The position numbers were made by a program, and so were the translations under genes. A stretch of 64,000 nucleotides of DNA from Cyclina sinensis (Eukaryota; Mollusca; Bivalvia; Venerida; Veneridae), in contig JAAONU010000001.1 of NCBI GenBank assembly GCA_012932295.1, positions 18,972,120 through 19,036,119 of the forward strand, written 5' to 3'. The notes below the pieces were generated by a model, which saw only the letters and a list, made by a program, of their open reading frames with translations, did not search any database and was not told the DNA's origin. Of this stretch, positions 14,701 to 26,700 are shown piece by piece (position 1 is the stretch's first letter; every line of letters starts with the position of its first letter).

Positions 14701-17700
14701 GATATTGATTTGATTTTAGGGTGAATCGCAAAAATTCATTCATTACATGGTTAACATGGTTAAGAGTTCTTCCCTTCCGCGTAATCGGGATGATTCGCAC
14801 ATGAAGGTGTTCTCCTAACAAGCCGAGATATAGAATAAAGCATAGTATTACTTATCGTTTTCTTTTACTCCGTGACAGATTTAAAATAGAGTTCAATTAA
14901 AAAGCATGTTTGTAAGGTGCTTATATTCATTTTAATTTCCGTTAACCGCTGAAATCAATACCTTTTGTAATTATAAAACAAACTTCTCAACACCTAATGA
15001 GATCAAAGGTTAAATCGACCGTTTGCGTAACAAATAGTCGCCGAAATTAACGCACTGATACATTCAAGCACTGTGTATTGTCACGTATTTGCCCTTGAGG
15101 GTTTATTCTAGGGCTTGTCAAAATATATTCACACCTTCAGCAGACAATACATGACCGCTAAATCGGGTCGAATTTTGGCAAATTGAATGCTGTTAGTGTG
15201 GCCGCTGGCCGCAGACGTAAGGTGACCGTTTAATTAACGTGTTATTTAGAAGGATTTTCGACGGGAGCGTCACGAAATGACCGTTGACACCAGGTGACCG
15301 CCGATATAAGGTGACCTTTAGGGCAGGTTATACTGTACTGTACTCTAAGGCTACAGTTGTGTTTGTAATAAAGAATATCTTATCTTGTACTATACTTGTA
15401 AAATAATTTATGTTTTCGTTGATTTTAACAATTGAGACATGGAGAACTTTGATAGCTCATAATATTTCTTATTTAAGATAATGTAAATCTACTGCCTGCC
15501 TAGTATAGTCAGTATTGACTTTTGGCAGTAATAAGTTGAAGTTGATCTATGGTAAGTTGATGAAACTGGTCAGTGCTGCTGCAGTAGTAAAAACAAATAT
15601 GAAATGAAAAAAGTGGGCCTTATTTGTGTAGTATTAAGTTTGTACCTGTGAAGCTGTTCAGTGCTAGACCTCAAATACAACCTAGAAAGATTAGGTATTT
15701 TAAACAGTTAATTTTGTACTAAAAATAATTAGAAAGGGAAAGTATTAATTACCTGTCTTTGAGATAGTTAAGATTGGTCCTCATTAAACTCCATCTTTTG
15801 TCATGGACAGGATGGAATGAACACTTAAAACTGTTCAGTCATAAGCCATGACAGGTTAAGGATGCCAATACTAGAGGAACTGATGTAAGGGTGAAATTGT
15901 GGTGTTACTTGCATCTGGTTACAGCATGTCATTTTTCATGATTGTTTAGGCTTATCCACCAGATTGCTCAACGTTCTAACACACAACAAAAATACAACAT
16001 ACTTCAGAAAATGAATGTGGGTGAGAGACAAACAGCAAAAAAGGTTTAATGCTGAAGCCTTACAAACCATTGTATTTAAAGTACCTTATATCTTTATTAA
16101 AAAAAGAAATGCCTTTTATTCTTCCTGTTGAATTTGTCTAAATGTCAATGCCTCCATTCATGTAGCATTTCACTGCATGTCCAACTGGAAGAAAAGATTA
16201 TGAATGATTATAAAAGAACAGCCATAAGCTATTAATTATTGGGAAAAGAATTTAAAGATTGCTTTGTTATTTAATTGTATATAATGGTAGGGCATTCATC
16301 GTATTCCATATATGGAACTGAATATAAGTTCTTTTATTATAGAGTTTCAGAAAAACAATTATTGACCTAAACAGGAAATTAGCTACTATTGACGGTCTAT
16401 GAATGTATGCCATAATAAATTATTATTGAATGCAAGGAATTGATCTAGCCTAGGGAACAGTGTTTTCATTTTTTTGTCACAGCGTTGATACCTCAATTTA
16501 GTGTGCATACGATTCAGAGGTCATATATAACATAAAGAATTGGTAACAAGAAAGTAAAGGCAGTGTATGCAAAGTTTAGTTCAGTATATTTTAGATGTAC
16601 TAGAGTTAAATGCCATATAACAGTCGGAGTCATATCAGGCAGGCAGTTTACCTAACCATCATTCCTGGAAAGGACCAGTACCAGACCCCAATCCTCTGTC
16701 ATCTTTCTTTACTTTTTAACATTCTCAAATAAAAAGTCATGGCTGTTGGCAGGGCTCAAAACCCATGACCTTCAATCAGTGAGAATTTAGTGTGTTTGCA
16801 ATGTCTCAATGAAGGAATGAAAACACCTGTATATTAATGGAAGTCTGCAGTAACATTGTAAAGCTCATGTGACTTTTCAGACATTACTGATATATTCAGT
16901 TGTTCATATTCAGTAGACTCATGAATTATATGAAAGACAGAAACAAGGTTGAGTTTTCCTTTAAGAATTGTTTAAGGTTTCTTTGTGTTTTTGTTTTGTT
17001 TGTTTGTTTGTTGTTTGTATTTTTGTTTTTGTTCTAAATGAGAGACATTCAGTGCTCAGCATTTTTCATAAGCCAATCTCTCTACAGAAGGAAGGACTTC
17101 CAATATTGTTCATCTTCCATGACTCAAATTCTGAAGACTTTACCCTTGGAGGTCTGTTAAAAAAGGGACGGTTTCTGTGCTAAAGATTGTAATTTGTAGT
17201 TCTGTCAGGGTAATTGCATATAAACCTGAAATTTAAAAAAAAAAAAACTTTTTTCTTTGTGATTAAAGGGAGATACACTGTGGCAAGGAATGCAGGTAAT
17301 GGAGACACTTTGTCACACACAGCATGGTACAAGGTTTCTGTAGCAAGGAATAGGGATGTTTTAAGACTTATAAATGGAAATTTTGAAATATATTTACTGC
17401 ATTCTGCATTTACAGGGATTTGTTTACAATAATTTTGACACATTATGATCTATTACTGGTAGAAGGTGACCACTTCTTTTTGATTTGGACAGAGTTATGT
17501 CCCCTTGATGCACCTGTATATCTAATTTCTGTTTTTATCACCAGTATAATCATTCTTTGCCACTTGATTCTTTTCCAGCACATTGTTTCATAACCTGTTT
17601 GGAATTGGAGTAGATTATGTCCCTTTGATTTACTGTTTCATTTGTGTAGTGTTTCTATCCATCTTAATTCTTCCAAGATATGAGGTTTGATTTTTAGGTT

Positions 17701-20700
17701 ATCATTTTCAGTTACATTTTTTTTGGCTGTTTTCAGACCATATTGGTTCACTTCGTCTACATGACACTCTGACAGAATTATGTCCCTTTAGGAGAGCTTT
17801 TATCAGTCAACAGAGCAACTTTTGTTTGCCTTAATTCTTATCATGATCTTTGTTGACCTTTAATAGCTGAGTTATCATACAATAGAAAAATCAGTTATTT
17901 CAATAACACTGCAGATGTAGTTTTTGTAAGATTTAGTATTATTACAATTGGAAATTTAAAAAAATTGCCCAAAGCGGAGACTTTAGTACAAAATTATTCA
18001 AATATTTTATATAGTATTACTTTACTACAGTGATACACTAAAGAAACAGTTCATGCTTTTGCATTTATTTTCTTTATAAATAAGTTTTTTTACTGAGTGA
18101 ATGTCTTTATTTAGCCCAATAAAGCTTTATCTTTTTATAAATCTCGTTACGAATTTCAACACAAAAGACACAGTGTTTAATCCATTTAGACAATAACAAT
18201 ATTTAGCTTATGAGTGATTTTAGATTGTTTTATAAAGCTGTTTTTCAATAACATTTCAACGTTTATCATCAAATAGACCATTGTCAACATGTATTGTCTT
18301 GATTTTATGCATTTGATTTGGTTTTGGCTTCAATCGCTGGCAAAATTATCAAAAGATGTTTTGAAATAAAAACTATCGACCATATTGAAGTATGTGTTTT
18401 GTCATGAATATGATTATAAGTTATGAAGACAAATATTGTGTTTGTATATGCATTATGACTATTTGTACTATTTCTACATTTGGATGGAAAGTTCAACAAT
18501 AAATGGATTAGGACATACTCGACTTTTATCATAGATATCTTTAAAAGGCAATTTTGATTTGAAGGACAAGTTTTTCACCATGAATAAGCACATTACATGA
18601 TATAGGTTAGATTCAAATGAAATGACAGGGATTTAATGTATTTACCAACCTTTTAACAGATATTTCAATATATAGATTCAGTTTACTAAAAATATTTTCT
18701 CAGCAAACGGATATTGACATCCATTAGGGAATCAAGATGGCACTCTACCCATATGGAGAGGTGAAATTAATGGAAAATTACGAGTTAGCTAGAGCATATG
18801 CTTGGGACATAAGATCTGCTCTTAAACTTGTGAAAATAGAAATGCATATGAAACTCACTGAACTAAATCAGAGTGTTATTGATGTTATAAATGAACACAG
18901 TTCAGAGATAGAAAACTACGAGAAGTTTCATAGCGAACTGTTCGGTAGACATAAAGACGATGAAGAGGATAAACATGAAATTGAGGCTGATGGAAGGGAA
19001 TTAGAGGCTATAGCTGAAGAAGATAAGGATGGTGTTGGTATTGAAGTGTTAGATCAAATGAAAGACAAGGAAGTGGATTACCTAGATCTGATTATGCCAA
19101 ATCTTAGTTTACCAAAATTAGATCCAGAGGGGGCTAATAAAAAAGTACAGTTTTCTATAAAAAAGACTGTAAGTTTATGGATCAGTTTTATGTTGGTATT
19201 AAATTGATGTTTAACAAGAGAAACATTGTTTAATATTGTAATGTGTCAAGAGGTTACTCCATGGTACTTGAGTCCTTTTTTTTCAACTTTATTGGTGATT
19301 GGATTTCTAAGTCTAATTTTTCTTTTATAAACACAACATTTGTATTGAATGGTTTCGTATTTATGCACTAGCTTGTTATTACCTCTTGATTTAAGTGATA
19401 AGATCTCATGTGTATACTGTGATGGAATAGCTCTGTCTTTTATAATGCTGTTTGCAAAGAATTTAGGTCCACATCTTTTTCCATCAGACAAAACATTGAG
19501 GTATAAAGTAATAATTGTCCTTGTAAAAAGGTCTCCCTTATAGAGACCTCAGAGTTATAGGACCATAATATACACCAAAATAAGCACCTTTGAACCTTTA
19601 AAACCCCATATCTTTATATTTAACATGTTTCACTTTTTAAAAGTTAACCAGGTTCATAATCTGTTACATTCTCATATTATTTTAGTAGCATCCACTGACT
19701 TTACTGTTTCATTTCACGTGTTTGGGCTTCTGTAAATACACACAGAATTATCGCATGTTAGGTTTAATACAAAATATTTATACCTTACAGGGAGCATCTG
19801 CTCAAGGGGTCAATCCAGCATATGCCAAGGATATTGATGTACTTGTTCCCAACACTGACCCCAACACAGGTCATGTGATCAGAAATAATGATGCAGTCAT
19901 CAAAACAACCTTTAAAAGTGAGGTCAGTTTTGACACTGCGTACAGTGGTGTATCCACACGTAAAGTCATCATGGAGGAGAGAAATGTATATTGCGGACCC
20001 TACAATGTTTTGGTGCTCTGTGACAAGTATGTTCATATCTGGATTTTGTTATAACCTTGTTGCTTTTAAGAGAGTTATCTGTCAACAAGTAACATCAGTT
20101 TAGCTGGCAACTTATAATGGCATATTAGAATTTTTTATGTTATCTTTAAGATTTTGACTATTTAGCTTTGAAAAGTCTTCAACATATATTTATCAGGCAG
20201 CTGAATTGAACTGTATGGTAGATGTGAATCTACAACATTTACTTTTGTCAGAAAGATCCAGTCAGTCATCAGCTTGAGTGCATAGTGGTATTTTGTATTT
20301 TTCATTTACTCAGTATGTCTAATTGTCTTTCAGCGAGGACCCTCATAGAGTGTTTCATACTGATGGTGGGAAGTTGATAGCCATTGGATCCAAAGATAGA
20401 AAGGTAAACCTACTTTCATAGTAATCTGTACAGTTATATCATATACCCCACCAACTCATCTACAACAACATTCAAAATACTATTGATTTCCCTCGTTATT
20501 TTTTGCTTACTAGTTTACAATGCCTCCTTTCTTTAAACACATATCAGTAATCTACAGAGATTACTTACTCTGATGATTGTTCAGTGATTCCATTTGAGGA
20601 AGCTAGTCTTAAATAAGGAAATATAACTTTTCTGCTCTGCAAAGTACTCTGCTGGTTACAAGTCACGGGTTGGATTTAATTTTCCAGTACAGAGAGTAAC

Positions 20701-23700
20701 CATCAACTGAAAATAGCCATTTAAATGTAAACTTTTAATATAAAATTTAAACATAGAAATATAGTCAAAGGAACATGCACAAAGTACGCAATTCTTGTAG
20801 TTTCGGCTTTTTTTTACCTTACATTTTGTTTATTTGAAATGGTTTTGATACCCACTAAATATTTTTCAGGTCAGGTTTATAGACAACACATCAGGTCGAG
20901 AACACAAAAGAATGACAAAAGGGGAGAGCACTGATGATGAACTTCCTGTTATAACAGGTCATGCAGGTTCTATACGATGTGTCTGTATATTAGAGAAGCA
21001 GGGTATAGTCCTCAGCGGCAGCTATGATACCAGTATTAGGTAGGTTTTTTGGCAGTCTACACTATATACGGTTATAATGATTTAAGAAGGGATCAATGAA
21101 AAATATGAAGGCGGGCTGAATTTAACAAAGTTGAGGCCAGCCTCATAATGCCTAGTAATATATCCTGTGTAGGTAAGAATGTAGTGGCAGGTACCTCTTG
21201 AGTACTGAATTTGTTAGTGTTGTCTGCTTTAGAAACAAAACAAATGAGTGCCATATACACAGGAAGGAATGTCATTGTCATTGCTCACACGTTATTATTG
21301 TGTAATCTTGGGTGATGTTTAAGGTGTTAATGGTTAGGAGGTCCAGCATTGTGTAACACTGCTATTAAGGTTACCGCTTGTCATGGTTCCTATTGCAACA
21401 TACTACACTGCATTATACTAAAGATTAGTACCAGCAATGGAAGTTACAGACATTTTCTAGGGATAATGTGTTGAATGCCAAATATCTTAGTTGAATTAAC
21501 TTATAATGAATTCAGTATAACATTAATATGTCCTTAATGGTAACCAATGTGATACAATGGCATTTTAAAAGATTGCAGCCTTGAATCTAAGAATTAAAAT
21601 TAGGTTATTATTGTAGTGAACATTCCATTTTGTTCACCCACACACTAACTTTAATGAAATGAAGTTTAAAAATCAAATAAGAATTAAGTGATTAATGGTG
21701 ACAGTACATTGACAGCTTGCTGAGTTTTAGACACATACTTGAGAATGTTTAAACAGAACTATTATCATGCCCCCAAAAAAGTACAGTTTAAGTATGCAGG
21801 GTTTTTTTTGTTTAGACTGTAAGAAGATACTGCCCTCTAATCTACAAATTGCACAAGAGATTTTTATCTCACAGAAACCTGTTCAAACCTTTTTGAGGCA
21901 TTTACAAGTCAGAACAGAGTTTATGAAATGGATACCTATAACACTCAGGTTCAACCAAGATATGTCAGTAAAAGATCAAAGATGGATAATAAATCAGAAT
22001 TTCTTCTTTTTCACATACACTATTCTAATATAGCGCTTAAGTGGTGTCTGGTAATTTATAACACTGTGAAGTTGTTTTCAAATAATTTTTACAATTACAT
22101 GGTACTTTTACGAGGATGTCCTTATCATGACAAGATGCAATAATCTCTCGAGCAAGTGTTTACTGTAGATATATATAGTGACTTAATTAAATTTTTTATG
22201 AGAGGTATCATTTTACGATCTTGCACTATATAAACTACTAACGCAAACAGACAGTAGAGAAATATTAAAGTTGAAAACTTCAAGTATGTTGTTTATGTAT
22301 TTTCTAAGATTATCATACTACATAAATATTTCTCATGTTAGTGAATCGAGTTCATTTTGCAAAGGAAAGATGTTTTTACCAAGTAAAGGCCCTTTTAAGG
22401 AATATTGCTGTTTTTTGTTGTCTTTCTTTCAGATATTCTTGTTAATAACATCATTGGATACCCACGGTTGTTGATCTTTGTCAACAACCATGGGTATCCG
22501 ACGATTGTTAATAATAGAACTAGCATAGAATGTCTTAGGAAATGTTTCTATTCTTCCTTTCTTTAGCATAAGTTTATAAAATCCAAATTGCAGCATACCT
22601 TAGATTTTTTCAGTGCTTAAGTTTTATTGGGCCTTTTTTCTGTAGTTGATACAAACGTAAAGTGTTCTTATAAAAAAAGGGTAAATTTATGGTGTGTGAG
22701 AACAATTTTTTTATTATTGGTTTTCTGACTGTTACCGGTACATAGATTTTGTAAATTTTATCTACCAAGTACAGAGATCCATATTTCAACTGCCATATGT
22801 TAAAAGTTTTGTCTGATCAATTCAGGACATGTACAAATGAAGGTTTTGAATTCAGCTAAGGCCCCACAGTTTTTGAGATTGAAGAATAATATATTATGTG
22901 ACTCAGATGACTAATATCTGATAACAGCTTACATATTGTTGCTTAAAAAAATTAATATAAAAAAACAGCTTTGTATTTTTGGATGGATTTTAAAATACTA
23001 AATATGTTAACATTTTTAATCTGCTGTGTTCCCAAGAATGGTCTGTTAGACTTTGATGTTGTGCATAGATAAATGACATCATATGAAATAAATTAAAAAT
23101 GACAAAACGGTTTACTGGAGGTGTAATATGTCATCAAACTTTGCCTTCTTTCTCTTCATTGCATAAATTAATGATTGTTATATGGCAGTGATGGTTACTG
23201 TCCAGAAGTAAACAGAAATAGTTATTGAGGCTAGAAATCAGAACAATTTTCCAAGAGTAAAGCATTAAAAATATCTGATGTTGAACAAGTTATCAAGATT
23301 TCTAAAATCAGTAAATAACACAGTCTGGCTAACCATTTTATGTACTCAAAATGATTGTTTTTAAGAGATAAAGGGACTTTAAGATAGCCTTTTGGCATAA
23401 TATTTCTCCAAGAAGCCCAAGCATTTTATGTATATGTACATACATATAAAAACCAAAACCTTGATACAGAGTGAGTGACATAAGTGAGTAAAATAAGTGA
23501 GTAAAATACACTGTGTACTTTAATTAAAAGTCAAGTGTTATCTTATCTGTAGTTGAAATGTGTATTAAACTTTTATACTGTTTGCTAGGACAACACTTGA
23601 TTGTTCCTGTGCCACTATAGGACCAGCAATCTCAAATGACTCATAAGGATGATATACACAAAATATTAAAAGATTTTGTTTGGAGAGTGATTGGTTAGTA

Positions 23701-26700
23701 AACTGGTTGGACACCCAGAACACTTGTTAGGACTAACCACTGGGATGTGACTTAAGAGGTTGAAACTGGCATTAAACCCCAATAAAAGCAAACAAACAAA
23801 CAAAAAGATTTTTCTGAGTGTCTTTAAAATAAAACGTGGTTCTTTAATACTGTAGAAGCAATTATTATCTATGTTTCAAGTTTATTTTAGAAGTCAGTTT
23901 AGTGTTCATGTGTATTGTTGATAAATAAATAGCATAAAATTATGTAGTTCATTTGATATTTATTAGCTTGTTGGGTGATCTCCCTAAGAAACAGACAGTG
24001 AAGTTAGCTGAAGAACTTTTCAGTCCAAACTAAATCAAACGATTTGTTTTCACTGTGCTGAATAAGGAGATTGAGCTATAATATTGCCATTAATACATCT
24101 TTTTTTCACATCAGTCATGATCTTGAAACTTGACATTGGTAATAGCCCTTTCTGTGTTAAATGAAAGAATTCAAGACTTGGAACTTCTTACATTGTTCTG
24201 TGTGGTACTTAGCTAACTAATGCAAAATGCTACACTCAGTAAATGTTGAAAACTTATATAAATGAACACAACAAGATTTATATAGCTGCAAGTTGTAATA
24301 TAACAATATATTTTGCAGAATGTGGAGTATAAATACAGGCCATTGCCTTAAGATATTTCGTGGACACAGAGACACTGTTCTGACCATTCGAATCCTTGGA
24401 GATCTCCTCATATCTGGCTCCAAGGACAAGTCCTGCAAAGGTAATGTATATTCCACCTGTAACATCATCTCATACATATTCATGTTACATTGTCAGTTTG
24501 TATCTTATTGGCTTTTTCATGCTGTGCACCTGCATGACGACATGGTATATCATGCTTGAAAGTCTTAATATTTTGTCATTGTCGGGGTTCTTGGTGGGTT
24601 ACATGACTAGAAATTTCAGTGGTCTTAATAACATTCATTAATTAAGAACGAAAAATCCAAATGGGACTTACAATGGTGTTTATATTAGTGGTTTAGCATT
24701 ATGGTCATAATTTTTAACAAATATCATTTGAATTTAAGTTCGAAATATTGTGTTCTTTTACGATCAGACTGTTTTAACCTGCTAGAATCAAAAGTGATTA
24801 GCATTTGGCATCAGTATAGAGCCAGGCCAGCCTGCACATCCGTGCAGTCTGACCAGGCTCTGTACTATTGGTAGCTCCATTTTGGTATTTTGATATTGAA
24901 ATCCCTTAAACTTTGAATGGACTGTTCCAAATTCCAGGCTGGGCAAATCCATTACAAAAATTCAGCAGGTTAAGATTCTATTGAACGTGTATAAAGCACC
25001 ACAGAAGTTTAAGTGGAATTGTTAAAATCTTTTACAACTATGTATTTTTGACTCTGTTTTGAAATGTTTTAAGGAAACTAATCACTGCACTATACATTGT
25101 CTGAACTTGAATAACTTTAAGGAATATTAATCACTTGTAATTACCTCTGACTTGCAAAATAATCCATTTCAGTTTGGGACATGCAGACAGGAAAGTGTCA
25201 GAGGTCATTCCGACATAGGCACCCAGTTACAGCAGTTGCCATGTCAACAGAAATTGTTATTTCTGGATGTGAGAGTGGGAGGGTAAAAGTATGGGAGCTT
25301 AGATCAGGAAACTTAATTAAGGTTTGTTTTATTTTGAAAAATTAACAATGTGCTGCAAATATTTCTTAGTTTCACCTGTTTGATTTTTTACAGCATCGCA
25401 GCAATTCTGCGATCAATGTTTTATAAAATTGGTTGATCTGTACTTAAAAGCCTTTGAAAAGCATTTTAATAAAGATTTTTTCACTGTTCACTGTTACATG
25501 TAGAGCTTACGGTTTAGAGATGAATATCGAGTTAACATATTGCTAATATTACATTGCATTTTTTCAGGTGTTAAATGGGCATCATGAAGGTGTGACAGCT
25601 ATACGGTTTGACCGTTACCATATTGTGACCGCAGGAAGAGATGGTTATGCCCTCATCTGGAGTGCCATAGGAGACCACAACAGATGTCTGTCTGCTCTAA
25701 GACATCCAAAGTAAGATGTCTCTGTTGATATTATGAAAGGATAATGAATTATTTGAATGTTGATACTGATTATCATTGGCAGTGTTTACTAAAAGTTAAA
25801 GTAACAATCAATCTAAAATGGAGGCTTTGATGAAGTCTTTTTTGAGACTACTTTTAGATCTGAACTTCTCTTCCAGTCAAGACCAATTCAGTCACATCCA
25901 TTTTTGAATGTAATAATTAGCAACAACTTAGTACATTTTTATGATAATACAATTATGTTTAAAAATAAGTTTGCTACCTGCTGATGACAGATGCCAATAA
26001 TGTATTGATGAATGACCTTATCTGTACTGTCAGTTGCAGATAGATTTCAGAAGTACATGCCCCTCTCTTAAACAAAATCACCATTGCTAGAATGAAATTG
26101 CTCACTGATACCTTTGAGATAGACATGTCTTTAAAGAGCAAATAGTCATGATTAAACTCAAAAATAAAATCCATGTACCTCTGATACGATTTTATGTCAT
26201 TTTTTGGTCAGATTCAGGTCTTGTTGCTTCAGTGAGAGTGTGCATGAACCTGAAGAGAGACATTATATTAGCATTTTGAATCATATATTTTTCTGAAGAT
26301 ACATTTAGTTATGGTTCCTTCTGAAAAGCGGAAGCAAAAAATGTACATTCTATTCATAATACTAAATGGTTTTGTCAGGGTCTGCTTACAAATAGCATTA
26401 CGCTTAGAAATCAAAATGGTTAAGTTGAAATACCAATGGAAAATACAGCTACAAATGCACATTCAAATATGAAATTATCAATGAAATAATAAAGTTTTCT
26501 GACTAAGGAAAGGAAACTACTTTAGCTGTAAATGGACAGCTGCTAAATCATTATTGATGTTTTATTTGGTTTCTGAGATGGTTCAGTATCTCACTGGTCT
26601 TACCAGTCTGCAAGAAGTATAGATAGCCATCTTCGGTCACATTGTAATTGTTTTATTTCAGGGAGGTGTTGTGTCTTGAGTTCAAGTATCTTCGCTGTAT

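Larger units (their letters stand above)
13116..18727 (+). other. FBXW10-like intron 2
   Basis: The longest intron (5.6 kb). It holds a 1,067-bp non-autonomous DNA transposon (14269-15335) and a weak repeat field (17480-17800). The remaining sequence shows nothing recognisable. Confidence 0.7.
21040..24318 (+). other. FBXW10-like intron 6
   Basis: 3.3 kb between two WD exons. It contains a 19-bp-stem hairpin (22456-22499) and the tail of a SINE-like repeat (23690-23807). The two ~70-90 residue open frames near 21767-22143 have no coding features. Confidence 0.7.

Noticed and set aside
18704..18727. Using the stronger acceptor at 18703 for exon 3 of the main transcript
   Set aside because: It would place an in-frame TAG at 18725; the acceptor at 18727 keeps a continuous 1,403-codon frame. 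The upstream site is kept only as a possible alternative.
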